From contig JAUTDP010000008.1 in the NCBI GenBank assembly GCA_033439795.1, positions 3,224,001 through 3,288,000 of the forward strand: a stretch of DNA of 64,000 nt. Direction: 5' to 3'. The position numbers were made by a program, and so were the translations under genes. The notes below the pieces were generated by a model. It was given only the letters and a program-made list of their open reading frames with translations, did no database searches and was not told where the DNA came from. This DNA comes from Sordaria brevicollis. Its lineage: Eukaryota; Ascomycota; Sordariomycetes; Sordariales; Sordariaceae. This document shows positions 41,972 to 52,983 of the stretch, piece after piece (positions within the stretch are counted from its first letter, which is position 1; the number at the start of each line of letters is the position of its first letter).

Positions 41972-43521
41972 TCCCCACGGTGACTAGCGGACCACGGAAA
42001 TGACATCCAGACCTTCTACTTATAAACCGACTGCCCCTGGAGGACAATATTCGAAGATTTGGTCCTCGCAATTCATTCATGTATGACGATGCGGGTTGAT
42101 AACATGGTTGTTGAAAATCTTTGATGCACCTCGTAAGACAACGGGAAAGCTTTAACTAAAGACACTCGGTCAAATCTTCGTCCAGAACCACATAAACTTT
42201 TATGTACGAGTAAAAACAAAATTTGCATCGAGATCCTCGACAACATTATCAAGTCGTGATGTTTTTCTTAGACCTGGAAAGTAAACCATTCAGCCTGGTG
42301 ATATGCCTCGTAGCAATCTCTGAACACCCCGATCCAAGCCACAAAGAGACTTCCAAACCAGTAACTGCCTAGGGCTACTGTTCAAGGAACTCAAAAGATA
42401 AAAATGGACATAACAGAAAAACATGAAATCGTGATGTATAGCTTAGACCCTGAAGTGCTTAACTCTGATACGCCTCGTGAGATTCGGGGAACACCTCAGC
42501 CGTCATCTCTGAGAAATATCACATTACAGACACTGCCAAAGCATCGGTTTCAAGGAAACACGGATAACCCAAGAGTGCGCTCAAGATACTCATGAAAATG
42601 TGTTGCATTTTGCCTTAGACACCAATGCGTCGAACCCGATGATCTTCCTTGCCATACTCAAGAATTCGGAAGCACTTCGCCCTAACCCTCTTACGTAATT
42701 TCCCTTCCATGAACTACCTAGAGGTTACAATCCAACCAGTTATCAAGCCACTCGATGATTACGTGCAAGAAGGTCTCGAAGTTGTAATGTCCCGCATCAT
42801 GAGGTGCTCACCCACTTCTTCCACCACAACCCACGAACTTCCTCATTCAAGGTTACGAAACACCGCTAGCGGTGTGTGAATGGAAAACGTCCATCAGACG
42901 ACGAAAACGTTGAACGGACGGTGAAACCAGATCGGATGGTGAGTCATGGACCGATTGCCATTCACCGGGAAGACCAAAATTGGACCCTGAGAAAGCCGGT
43001 CAACTCACGTTGCTGCGTTGTGGCTCGAGTCACGACAGTACCATTCGAGTTGCGATGTACCGATTGTTGCTATGGCAACGGGAATTGCCGTCACTTGGAT
43101 TCGCAGGTTGTTTGTTGTATCGGACATCGACGCCTTGTAACTCTCGACAGTGAAGGGTGTGGTGTTGCCGAGTACGTCATGGACAGTTGTCCAGTCGTTC
43201 TTCGTGTCGTAGAAATGGCACTGGCCCCACAGCAACAGACCAGTATATCGACAGACACGATTTTTTTGACAGAATGAGATCACTGGAAAGTTGCAGTAAT
43301 AATTAGAATTAGACACTAAGTCATAAGAAAATGGGTATATAACTCCTCGACCGACTCTTCTCCCATGTATTCATGCATCCATCTATGCGCCCATGCTTTC
43401 CGCTACATGTCGCCAGCGTCATGCCTTATTCTATACCACTGCTCTTCCTCCAACTACACTTGCAAGATCACTTCCTCCCCTCCATTTCTCTCATCCACCT
43501 CTCCAGTCCCGAAGCCAGTAC
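41972..43521. other. Intergenic, 1.5 kb, with degenerate ~170-bp repeats
   Basis: Holds the repeats listed separately (about 42,090-42,760). A 133-codon + frame at 42,876-43,277 begins at GTG and has no recognisable domain; not called. Confidence 0.4.
42090..42760. repeat. Degenerate tandem repeat, period about 170 bp
   Basis: Related blocks recur at about 42,258, 42,430 and 42,600: TCGTGATGT...CTTAGACC, TCGTGATGTATAGCTTAGACC and TGTTGCATTTTGCCTTAGACA. Each is followed by a GATAYGCCTCGT-like or GATGATCTTCCTTGCC block and then GAACACC-like sequence. Spacing is 172 and about 170 bp. A weaker copy precedes them near 42,090-42,150 (GATGCACCTCGTAAGAC). Divergence is high. Confidence 0.45.
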
Positions 43522-45657
43522 TCAAACACTAGCAGGAGGCATCAAAACATACGGTAAATCCGTTTGATCTCCTCCCTGCGCCAGCCTAATCACGCTTCCA
43601 CTACTCCCACTACTTCCATTACTACCGTTACTCCCACCACTCATCCCACTCCTTACACTCCTCCCATCTCCATTCCCACTCCTATTTCCCCTTCCACTCC
43701 CCACACTCTCCGCACTCCCCAATTCCAACTCCGACACCCCACCCGGACTTATCCCAGTCCCATTAGTAGCAGCTCTATACAACCCCACCACAGCACTCCT
43801 CGGTGTAGTCGGCGCCGTTCGAAACTGTCGTTGCTGTTGTTGCCAAGAGTAGACAGTAGAAGAATACGTCCCGGAGGAGTTACGGTTTGTAGACCTATGA
43901 GGGTGAGAATGAGGATTGTAGGGGCTGCGATTGCTGAAATGGGTTTTGGCGGTCTCGGGGCGGAGGTAGTGGTTACTACTTCTGAGGGAGGAAGAGGAGG
44001 AGGAGTTGGTCTTTTGGCGTGTTAGGCCTTGGGCTGGACTTGGACTTGGGCCGATGCTGGAAGAGCTGGCGGCTGCGGTGTACTTGGTTTTTCTCTTTTT
44101 ACGGCGTTGAGGAGTTTTAGGTGTGGGAGTCCTTGGCGGTTGTTGATGGCGACTGGCAAAGTAGTGTCCTGGGTCATTTTCACCCTGGTACATGCTATCC
44201 CCTCCATCGCTGTCCCTTCGTAGATCACCAGAGGAGTAACTTCGTCTGGGGGCGTCGTTGTCGATGTCACTTTCGTAGTAAGGGGTGTGAGGCGATGGTT
44301 GTTGCTGTTTCGGGTCCTGCTGAGAGTAGGGAGAGAAGAAACGGCGATTGTTACTGTCGTCGCCTTCGGTGGTGCCGTCGTTATGGGCATGTCCTTCCGG
44401 ATTATCGTGATAAGCTCCAGCACCATCATCATCCTCATCATACTCCCCTCCAACAATCTCATCCAATACCACCGGATCAAGCGGCCTCATACTCCTAAGC
44501 ACCTCTGCAAAGACGTGCATCAGCCGTCTGAACTCATCGATCGATAGCGGCCGAGTCGAGTACCGAGCGCGCTCGTACAGCTTGATGAATTCCCCCAGAG
44601 CTTCCGAGGGTGTTACCACGCCAAGTTCCGTCAAACTAGTCAAGTACTCGCGAAGTCCCATGCTCTCATGTCGTTGCAGCAGCGCTACGGCATCCGGGTC
44701 CAAAAGCGGCGGTTCCATCCCCCCTCCTCCTTCACCTTCACCTTCAGACATTCGGTCCGGCGGCGCAAGCGTGATAGCCTTCGCCTCAATCAAATTCGGT
44801 AGTTCCTGGATGACCGTATCGAACTGCACATTCGCCAGATCCGGACAAGTGGGTGAGGCCCAGCCCGGGTGTTCGATCTCGCCCCAGATATGCGGTCCTC
44901 CACGTGGCGGTGTGGCGACGATGTTGATGCTCACAGAGTGTTCGTCCGGGCCTCCTGATGGATGCGTAGTAACAGTCGAAGTATGCTCGGATTCCCTGCC
45001 CTCAACGGTGTCGGCACTAATTCCCCTACGCACTTTCGGCTTCCAGCGAGATCGTTTCCCGGTGAATCTGTCGGCGGCTTCTTTCGAGGCTTCCTTCGCT
45101 GCTGTGGCTATCCATCCACCAGTACCGTGTTCGTGGTGTGCTTCTCCGTCTTGTCCACCATTGTCATCCCTTTGCCTCGTTGTATCCCGAGTTTGCGGCG
45201 GCGCATTGGCTGCTGTTGATGCTGGGTTGTTGGTGGTGGCAGCCGTCGCTCTAGAACCTGGAGCAGCAGCAGCAGCACCAGCAGCCGAGAGAAAAGGTAA
45301 AGGCAACCTCGGTCTCGCTTCATACGCAATAGCGGCGCTCCTGCTCAGGCCGGCAACGATCAACTGTCTGACATCGCGGGGCACGTCGCCCTTGTCTATC
45401 GGGATCCATGATTTCGGGATCGAGTCGAGCACTGCTTTGTTGTAGTACAGCCGAGTGGCGTAGATAAAGACGACGATGAGGATGGTGACGAGGTAGCAGA
45501 GCGCAACGATAAGGATGCTGTAGTTCTGCTTGGTGATGATGGCCTGGCGGATTAAGTCGATAGGACTGACGATTAGGAAGGCGAGAAGGACGAGGTAGAT
45601 GAAGTAGTAGACGAGTTTGTAGAGGAAGTGGGCGATGATGGAGACGGCCGACTTCAT
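43522..45657 (-). CDS. dlt1: Defect at low temperature protein 1 (Dlt1) family membrane protein
   Basis: 711 residues, single exon, ATG at 45,657. The open frame continues upstream but only with GTG, so the ATG that begins MKSAVSIIAHFLYKLVYY is taken. Two N-terminal membrane spans (about 10-30 and 44-67) are followed by the family block KSWIPIDKGDVPRDVRQLI and GLSRSAAIAYEARPR (about 85-120). This is the conserved core of the Dlt1 family; the yeast member is needed for growth in the cold, mechanism unknown. Downstream, HIWGEIEHPGWASPTCPDL and EFRRLMHVFAEVLRSMRPLD are further ordered segments. The C-terminal ~280 residues are Ser/Pro/Gly/Asn-rich and low-complexity, ending in Ser-Gly-Ser tandem runs. 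It is much longer than the yeast protein because of the tail. Confidence 0.8.
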   Translation of the reverse strand: MKSAVSIIAHFLYKLVYYFIYLVLLAFLIVSPIDLIRQAIITKQNYSILIVALCYLVTILIVVFIYATRLYYNKAVLDSIPKSWIPIDKGDVPRDVRQLIVAGLSRSAAIAYEARPRLPLPFLSAAGAAAAAPGSRATAATTNNPASTAANAPPQTRDTTRQRDDNGGQDGEAHHEHGTGGWIATAAKEASKEAADRFTGKRSRWKPKVRRGISADTVEGRESEHTSTVTTHPSGGPDEHSVSINIVATPPRGGPHIWGEIEHPGWASPTCPDLANVQFDTVIQELPNLIEAKAITLAPPDRMSEGEGEGGGGMEPPLLDPDAVALLQRHESMGLREYLTSLTELGVVTPSEALGEFIKLYERARYSTRPLSIDEFRRLMHVFAEVLRSMRPLDPVVLDEIVGGEYDEDDDGAGAYHDNPEGHAHNDGTTEGDDSNNRRFFSPYSQQDPKQQQPSPHTPYYESDIDNDAPRRSYSSGDLRRDSDGGDSMYQGENDPGHYFASRHQQPPRTPTPKTPQRRKKRKTKYTAAASSSSIGPSPSPAQGLTRQKTNSSSSSSLRSSNHYLRPETAKTHFSNRSPYNPHSHPHRSTNRNSSGTYSSTVYSWQQQQRQFRTAPTTPRSAVVGLYRAATNGTGISPGGVSELELGSAESVGSGRGNRSGNGDGRSVRSGMSGGSNGSNGSSGSSGSVIRLAQGGDQTDLPYVLMPPASV

Positions 45658-46574
45658 TCTTTGGTCTTTATGTAAATTGGGTCGTAGCCAGATGGATATT
45701 CGAATATCACTTGCCAGAAGAGGCAAAAGGAGAGAAGCGATCACAGCCGACCGTTATTGTTGAGGTCGAAGCTGCCGCTGGTTCCAAAAGGAGCTCGTAA
45801 CTTGCGACAGAAGAAGAATGTTGGGCGTCGGGGAGTGTCATGGCGGCGCGGGATGGTTGGATGAATGCGATGATTCGATTCGGGATTCGGGACCGAAGAG
45901 AAAGAGCCGCAGTTCAAGGGAGACTGGGAGAGAGAGATAGCCGCCGGGTATTAGGTTGGTTAGGACATTTGGAGGAGCTGCGTTGCGTTGTGGACAAACT
46001 CGAAAAAGTCAAGAATGCCGTGAACAGAAATCAACAAACTCGGGAGCGGAAGCCACCAACAAAGGAGAACCTTGAAAAAGATGCAGGAACGATAGACGGG
46101 CGATGGAGAACAAGGAGCAAGCTTTCTCCTGCGAACTTGTCGAGTTGGGTTAAAGCCCGTGGATCATGGCACGTGTGACCTCATTTCCCGCCGGGTCCAA
46201 ATCCCTGCACAGCCGCACCATTACGTACCGAGCCCCCTGCAGAGCATTGTTGCATGGCTGCATCGATTCAGGGCGGCATTCAGGGGGAACACCAAGTGGA
46301 GGTGCAAGTAAACAATCTATTTGTACTGTATGTATGGAAGCAACACCAGCAACACCATCACTACCTACACCGTACGCTCATTGAGGTATCATACAGCTAC
46401 AGCAAATAAAGACAAAATCCATAACATGCTAACAATGATCATCCAGCTTTTCTTCCTAGTTTTCCTTTTCAAGCAAAAACCCCCTACTCCGTCCGTGTGT
46501 GTTGTGTGTGTGTGTGTGTGTGCTTATTCATACAATATGCTTTGAGGAATCACGTCTAGCAGCTCTCTTCTTCA
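45658..46574. other. Intergenic, 0.9 kb
   Basis: Dlt1 leader/promoter and ndc1 3' region. Contains a short (GT)n tract at about 46,495-46,522. No gene supported. Confidence 0.5.
46495..46522. repeat. (GT)n microsatellite
   Basis: GTGTGTGTTGTGTGTGTGTG followed by further GT units, ending at GTGTGC. Confidence 0.85.
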
Positions 46575-48614
46575 TCACCTCTTCCACTGGTTCAGATCTA
46601 GCAGATCGTCCACCCTTGTCTGCGGCTCTGGGAAGTTCGCGGCCTCCCTGGCCAAGCGCATATCTGTCAACGTCAACCTCAAATCCCGCGCATACGGACC
46701 GAACTCGGTAATGAGCGTGCTCAAAGCTTCCCTAAGGGCCTCCAGAATGGCATCCACCTCGGGGCACTCCTTGATGCCCTCAATGTCCGTCCAGTGAACC
46801 TCGAACCCGGCCTTGAATTTCTCGAGCTTCTTGGTCACGTTCGTCAAGGTCCGAATAATGGTCGCGATATCCCGCTGCACGTTGCCGTACTTGTCCTCCT
46901 GCAAACTGTGGCTGGTAAGCTGGCTGATGGCGTAGGCTGCGTTGATGTAGAGACTTGGCTCCCCGTAAGGACCTCCGAGAACCGCATTGAGCATCCTCCT
47001 GCGGTACTCCTGCCGGAACGGAACTCCCACCCACTTGTGGAGTCCCTTCAAAGCCCAGCTCCTGATGAGACCGGCAGTGTCGTCGGTTCCGGTGGCGGCC
47101 TTTTGGACCTCAAGGAATTGATGCTTCGCCGCCCCCACAGCGCTCTTGGCATAGGGCCCGAGGTAGGATGGTCGACCAGGAGTGACAGCAACATTGGCAA
47201 CCGCCGTCTCGATCTCGGACGAGAAATCTCTCCTGGACGGCTCTGTCAAGTAAATCGGATCTTCTCTCAGAGGTGCCGTGGTTCGGACCTTTTGTTCCAC
47301 AGGCTGTGCTACTGGAGCAGCGACTGGCTGAGGAGCCTTGCCATAGTTGCTAATGTTCGTCTCCAGACTCTTCAAAACATCGAGGCAAATCGAGTACACT
47401 TGCGACCATGCGGGTCCATCCTTGCGGTCGAGGTCCTCGTAGAGAGCCTTGCGTCTTTCGGGGAAATCGCGAGCGATCAGGGCCAATTCCCACATGGCGA
47501 AGCACTTGGCTGGCTGTTAGTAAAAGAACATGTCAGCGGTTGCGACCAAGAAAACATACCTTGAAAAACATCTTCTTGTGCTTGAGTCCGTTCAAAAGAC
47601 TGCCGTTGGGGTCCTTGGATCCAGTAGTGAAAGGGCGCTGGTTCTTGGTGGGCTCCTTGACCATGAACATGGTAAACGCAGTGTTGCCAGCAATCCAGAC
47701 GAGCAAGAGCATGAAGCTTGCCAGGATCATGGAGAAGAAGCTGCTAAAGGAGATGGGCCACGAATAGGGCACATAGTTTGTCTTTGGAAGTTTGAAGAAT
47801 GGGCGGAAGAGGAAAAGCGACAGCCGCCAGACCGGCTTGCGCAGGAAGAACGGGTAGATGGCCAAAGTAAGGATGGCGCTGGCAACCGTCTGGTTCAATG
47901 CCTCCCCGCAGATCCTGGGAAGCTCGCCCTGGAACTTCTTCATCAAAGTGCCGACATCAGTATTGTTTTGGACGCCTGCCTCCGAAGGTTTGGCGACGCC
48001 CAAGAATAGCCGGTCGGTGTCCAAGTACAGATGTCTGATGGCCTGGTAGACGCCGAGAATGGCGAAATGGGTGGTGAATGTGACAGCTTTCTCGTTCAGC
48101 CTCTGTCTGTCGTAGGAGAGATATTGTACCCATTCCAAGCCAGAGTCCTTGGGCTTGGAAAAGATGTAAACTTGGGCGAAGAGCCAGGCGGAGAAGGCAT
48201 ACGTCACGATCGTCTCCAAGGTCGAGAAGTTGCGGTAATGCTTTAGGAAGGTATCGTAGGCCGAGTCGGATGTTCGGTAGCCGGGATGGTATTGTGCGAT
48301 GCGCAGGATGAGAATAAGAGAGCCGGAGAACCAGAGGAAGGCGGCGCGGAGACCGGTTGGGCCGATGGGGAACCAAGACCAGAGGACTGGAGGGAGAGGG
48401 CATCATGGTTAGTTGTTTGCGCGTCAAGTAGTAGAAGAGATACAGTCTCCGATCCAAGCCGGGAAGGTGACCTACAAGAGTTCCATCTGCCCAGGAAGAT
48501 AGCATAGACATATGCGATAGCGAGCAAGATCAAGGCCGTGGTACTAAAACGGCGATGGAGGGCCGGCTGGAGGAAGTCCTTGTAGGGCGGTCGTCTAACA
48601 GATGCGGGCGCCAT
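46575..48614 (-). CDS. ndc1: Nucleoporin Ndc1 (pore membrane / spindle pole body insertion protein)
   Basis: Three exons on the - strand: 48,614-48,476, 48,386-47,560 and 47,513-46,575, giving 634 residues, typical for fungal Ndc1. It begins MAPASVRRPPYKDFLQPALH, followed by several membrane spans (ALILLAIAYVYAIFL; AAFLWFSGSLILIL; further spans to about residue 300). The soluble C-terminal half, typical of the nuclear pore/spindle pole body protein, ends TRVDDLLDLNQWKR. Conserved family points include YDTFLKHYRNFSTLETIVTYAF and the DRQRLNEKAVTFTTHFAILG region. In yeast Ndc1 anchors nuclear pore complexes and spindle pole bodies in the nuclear envelope. Intron 2 (46 bp) has two acceptors 4 nt apart (CAG and CCAG); only the first keeps the frame. 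Confidence 0.9.
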
Positions 48615-49359
48615 CTTCACAGCGCATTGTCGACAGTCCCGCCGTCGTTGATGGGGTGCGTGTGGATGATGTTTTCACAAGTCGAGCTAAAGTCGAGCCC
48701 AATCGGATCTGAATGGGTGCAGCTTTGGGTTCAAGGTCAATGCAGTGTGTTGAGTTGTAAATAAAAAAACGGGGTGGGCCTGCCTGCCGCGTTGGAGAAC
48801 TGCACTGACCTAGCTTCAGTTCCGTCCAGTTCCCCAAACACGACGCGCTGCTGTCAGCCTGTCACTCTTTCCAAGGGGACCCACATGGGCTCTCATGATT
48901 CGTCAGATTGTCCCCATTACGTCTTTGGCCAAGCCGAAGCTTTGGACAGAAAGGACAGGGGAGTTTAGATGGTCTTGGCCAGAACTCACAGTGGAGGCTG
49001 ACAGCGCACAGCAGCCACTGCGGGACAGCGGACATGGGGCCCATTGGAGGGTCTAGAGGGCAACGCAATCAATGCAACCACTTGCGACCAGTCCCAGATC
49101 ACAAGTCACAAGTCACAACCTTGTCTTCAACAACTGAACCTCCAACCAACCTCCGACCACCTCACTGCCTGTTGACGATAACATCATCAACAAATAGGCA
49201 TCAACAATCGCTCGCTTTGATATAGGGCTCCTCAACTCCCTTTCGCTTGAATAAACGAGTCTATACCGAACCCCATCTTCCCGACGACAATCACTTGCAC
49301 GGCGCATCAGGCACCGATAAGACGAACCTCTATCATAACCAGAGTCACTATCATCAACC
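48615..49359. other. Divergent promoter region of ndc1 and the SNARE gene
   Basis: 745 bp between two divergent genes. No coding frame is supported. CAAC/AATCA-rich leader lies before 49,360. Confidence 0.5.
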
Positions 49360-50284
49360 ATGTCATTCGATCAGCTCTCCTCCCTCGAGGCCGGGCGCCG
49401 CCGCAACACCAGCACCGGCGGCCAATTCAGCGACGACCCGGAATTCCAGCGCCTCTCCCAAGACCTGATGAACAAGCTCTTCAGACTCAACGGCAACAAC
49501 CAGCGACTACAAGGCGAAGTCGGCCACCTCGGCACACGGCGAGACACCCCGCGGGTTCGGGAACGAGTCCACGAGCTGATCGAGGAATCGCGCGATCTGT
49601 TTAAAGAAGTCGGCGAGGGCGTCAAGAAGGTTCAGACATGGGAAGATGTTACTGTATGTTTTTTTTTCCTTTCTTTTTTCTTATCTTCTCTTTCCCCTCC
49701 ATCACCATTACTTGCCAAGCGCTTTAAGACATGTTAGACTAACAGAGTTAAAGCCCACCCAAAAATACATGCAACAAAAACTCTCGCGCGAGTTCCAGTC
49801 CTCCCTCTCCGAGTTCCAGTCTCTCCAGCGCACCGCCCTCGACAAGCAAAAAGCTTCCGTGACCGCCGCCCGTTCCGTAATTGACGCCACCGACCCATCG
49901 CACTCCTCGCACCCTCTCCTCGACGAGCCGCAACTGCTGCAACAACAAGAACAAGAACTCACCCACCTGGCCCCTCAATCCGAAGTCGACTTCCAAGATG
50001 CGCTCATCCTCGAGCGCGAGGAAGAAATTCGCAACATTGAGCAGGGTGTCGGGGACTTGAACGTGTTGTTCCAGCAGGTGGCGCAGATTGTGAGCGAGCA
50101 AGGAGAGATGCTGGATACGATTGCGAATAACGTGGAGAATGTAAGGGACGATACGGCGGGCGCGGATAGAGAGCTGAGGAGCGCGGCGAGGTACCAGAAG
50201 AATGCGCGGGGCAAGGCGTGCTGCTTGTTGCTGATTTTGAGCGTGATTTTGACGATTGTGTTGTTGGCGGTGTTTTTGGGTTAA
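49360..50284 (+). CDS. Pep12/syntaxin-7-type Qa-SNARE (endosomal/vacuolar)
   Basis: Two exons (49,360-49,653 and 49,748-50,284), 276 residues. It starts MSFDQLSSLEAGRRRNTS with the SNARE N-terminal peptide and DDPEFQRLSQDLMNKLFRLN, the Pep12-style Habc start. Helices Ha-Hc reach about residue 140. The SNARE motif is about 185-245 (LEREEEIRNIEQGVGDLNVL... with zero-layer Gln about 216). A C-terminal anchor spans about 256-275 (CCLLLILSVILTIVLLAVFL). It acts in fusion at late endosome and vacuole in yeast homologues. The intron has tandem acceptors AACAG|AG; only the second AG gives an open frame. It is convergent with the Oxa2/Cox18 gene. Pep12 or Vam3 orthology cannot be separated from the sequence alone. 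Confidence 0.88.
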
Positions 50285-50668
50285 GCTTTGGTTATGATGG
50301 GATGATGGTTATGAAAACGGTCGCTGCAGGATGCGAAACGGAAGACGGGACACTCAGGCAGGAAGAAGGATATGATTGTTGATGCCGGCTTTGATGACGA
50401 ACACGGACGACGGATGGGAATGGGTCGGAGGACAGGGTAATCCTGTAATGGTTGGCACAGTTCTGTTGTTGCTGTTGATGTTGCTGTTTCGCATGGGAGG
50501 GGGTTCAAAGACAGGAGAAAGGCGTTTCTGGAGTTGTAACTTTCTTTTAGTCTCTTGTTATACAGTTCCTATGTGGTCTCTTCAGAGCCAGTGTCTATCG
50601 TCCATCCATCCATAGGTATCTTTTATCTCTATATATCTACATATACACACACTACACACATAACCCTC
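50285..50668. other. Convergent 3' intergenic region
   Basis: 384 bp between the SNARE gene (+) and the Oxa2/Cox18 gene (-). No gene; both 3' UTRs must lie here. Confidence 0.5.
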
Positions 50669-52075
50669 TCACACTCCGCTCCGTTTCCTAGCCTCCCACC
50701 TCATTTTTTTCTTCTTCAAAATCTCCGGATCCGGCTCCCAATCCAACCCCGGCAGTTTCGGTCTCACAAACGGCTCCGGCCCCCTCCCCTTCGCCGGTCC
50801 CACATGCGGCGGCAACGGCATCTTTGCCGCCACCACGCTCGTAATGGCATTACTCGTCAAACTCGTGGTAATCCAATACATATGCAACGCTGCCGGCAAG
50901 TTCAGCGTCAATGGCCCAACCATCACCGTCAACAGCAACAAAGCGCGCTGCATTCTAACTCCAAACGACTTGGCCGCCTTGACGCGGGATGCGTGCTCGC
51001 TGATGTTGTTGGCGTTTAAATTGTCGGACGTGCCGGGGTTCATCAGACGGTGCCAGCCTGCTAGGTTGTGAGGCATTACGTTGACGAACATGACTGCTGA
51101 CAAGATAAAGGGGAGGAGGTGGGTGGGGTCGGCGGCCATTAGGTCGGGGAACCAGAGGCAGCCTTCCATTGTGGTGGGGAGGGAGTTTTGGAAGTAGGAT
51201 GAGAGAGAAGAGGGGAGGTGGTCGGAGAGCCAGTTGTGGGTTATGTCGACTGTGGGAGTGGTGGTGGTCGTTGTTGTTGCTACGTCGGCGATGGTTTGGG
51301 AGGTGGCGTCGGTTGTGTTGGTGATGGTTTCGGTGGCAGTAGCAGTAACGCTCTCAGTCGCCTGTGACGCCGCATCCGCTTGTTGTTGTGTTGTAGAGGT
51401 AGCAACACCATCGCTCTTCTTCCCTTCCCTCATCCTCTCCATCATCTTCCCCAACGCATTCCCCTCCGAAAACCTCGTCTTGAAATCCTGAAACATCCCA
51501 AGCAAACCCGTCGGTCCACCACAAAGTCTCCTCACAGCCTCGATACCAATCAACCACCCCGGGAAAGCCAGCAACGGGGCAAACATCTTCCACTGCTGCA
51601 CCTTCCACTCCTTCAGCAACCGGTCCTGTGTCTTCTCCATCCTCTTGAGCACCTCGGCCTGAAGATCCATGCCGATCTGGGTAGGGTCGTTTTGCTTGAT
51701 GATGTTGACTTCCTTAAAGTGTCGTCGGCCCCAGGCGGCCATGATGGGTTTTAGTTGGGCTCGGCGTTGGTTGAGCCGTTGCGTGTATTTTGCGGCGGGG
51801 ACGCGGAAGGTGAGGGAGATGGTGACGGCTAAGGAGGGGATCAGGATGTACCAGGGGACGTGGAGGTGGTTGTGCGCGGCGAGGGCGAGTTGCTCGATGG
51901 TGGTGACGGCTTCGTTGACGAAGGTTCGTCGTTGTGAGGGGACTGGATTTCTGAGACGTAGTTGAGCTGTAAGGCCTAGTGGTCGAACTGAGGCCGATGT
52001 GGTTGAGAGTCCATGCCGGGCAAGCGAGCTTCTCATGCTCAAGCTGCTGGCTAGACGTCCTCCGAAAGCTGCCAT
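50669..52075 (-). CDS. oxa2: Oxa2/Cox18, mitochondrial inner-membrane insertase (Oxa1/YidC family)
   Basis: 468 residues, single exon. An Arg/Ser-rich N-terminus (MAAFGGRLASSLSMRSSLARHG...QRRTF) fits a mitochondrial presequence. Membrane spans include HVPWYILIPSLAVTISLTFR (first, about 73-92), MFAPLLAFPGWLIGIEAVR, THLLPFILSAVMFVN and ALLLLTVMVGPLTLNLPAALHMYW followed by the last span, the five-span Oxa1/YidC plan. Between span 1 and 2 is the matrix coiled-coil loop with KPIMAAWGRRHFKEVN. The lack of the long C-terminal ribosome-binding helix of Oxa1 and the overall shape point to Oxa2/Cox18, which in Neurospora and yeast inserts the Cox2 C-terminus and is needed for cytochrome oxidase (established knowledge). 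The low-complexity Thr-rich insert (about 225-270) is unusual. Confidence 0.85.
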   Translation of the reverse strand: MAAFGGRLASSLSMRSSLARHGLSTTSASVRPLGLTAQLRLRNPVPSQRRTFVNEAVTTIEQLALAAHNHLHVPWYILIPSLAVTISLTFRVPAAKYTQRLNQRRAQLKPIMAAWGRRHFKEVNIIKQNDPTQIGMDLQAEVLKRMEKTQDRLLKEWKVQQWKMFAPLLAFPGWLIGIEAVRRLCGGPTGLLGMFQDFKTRFSEGNALGKMMERMREGKKSDGVATSTTQQQADAASQATESVTATATETITNTTDATSQTIADVATTTTTTTPTVDITHNWLSDHLPSSLSSYFQNSLPTTMEGCLWFPDLMAADPTHLLPFILSAVMFVNVMPHNLAGWHRLMNPGTSDNLNANNISEHASRVKAAKSFGVRMQRALLLLTVMVGPLTLNLPAALHMYWITTSLTSNAITSVVAAKMPLPPHVGPAKGRGPEPFVRPKLPGLDWEPDPEILKKKKMRWEARKRSGV

Positions 52076-52983
52076 TGTGACGAGCTGGGAGCTGGTGGTG
52101 AGTGAGAGGGGTGAATTAGATGAGGGAAAATATGGGGTTTCACATCATTCGAATAATGTGAGGTCCCTTCCCTTCCAACCTCTCTCTCTCTTCAGCGGTT
52201 TATTGCCGAGTGACTGAGACGAGTTGATGTTCTTGGTGAACCTTGAAGCTCACTTAGACGTTCATGAAGTTCATTGGTGAGGTCCGCATTCCCGATAAAC
52301 ATCGAAATCGATTATCGTGCCTGCCGGTTCTGAGCCAGGGTCCCAAGCACAACTTCGCCAAGACTGTATATAAAGCTCGTGCTTTACCTCATCTGACCAA
52401 TTGTAAGCTGCAGCTGACACTTGGCAGGTGATTGTGAGCTTGCACATCTTCGTGCACTTGCTCCCTACGTCAGAGCCGCAAAGGTGTGAAGCACATCCCG
52501 CGGGCCCCTGAACGGCGCCCACGTTGCACTATCAAACCCACCCGCAAATACCGTGGCTTCCGCGATAGTGAGCCCCCCCATCCCAAACAATTGTCACGGT
52601 GGTGGTGGTGGGAACCCAAACAACCACAAGGCCAGATCATTCCACCTCCATCTTCCTCCTCCATCACCCCGTCAAAACATAATCACAACCGCCCAGCAAC
52701 CCATTCGAAACTCTAGGCTGTGGGCTGTCGCGACGATTTAACTTCATAGTCCTTCGTTTAGATCTTTTAATCATTTTCTCTCTGGTTTTCTATACATGTC
52801 CTCCTCTCCTCTTCAAGCCACTGCTTCAAAGCGCCTGTTTGACGATTCGCGCCCAGCAGCTCCAGCTATTCCGAAGCTCTAAACACTGCCATAATCACGA
52901 ACTCCCCCAAGCAACAGGCGCATAAACGCCAACCAACATAGAACTGAAATAAACAGTACGGAATCACAAAAACGCTTCAGGCC
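52076..52983. other. Divergent promoter region between oxa2 and alg11
   Basis: 908 bp; no coding frame supported. Pyrimidine-rich leader (52,755-52,815) before alg11. Confidence 0.45.

Noticed and set aside
42255..42520. Possible C/D box snoRNAs (GTGATGT and CTGA motifs)
   Set aside because: C boxes are imperfect, terminal stems are absent, and the motifs belong to a decayed tandem repeat.
42876..43277. 133-codon + frame
   Set aside because: It starts at GTG, has no domain and no clear splice or promoter context, and overlaps a similar - strand frame.
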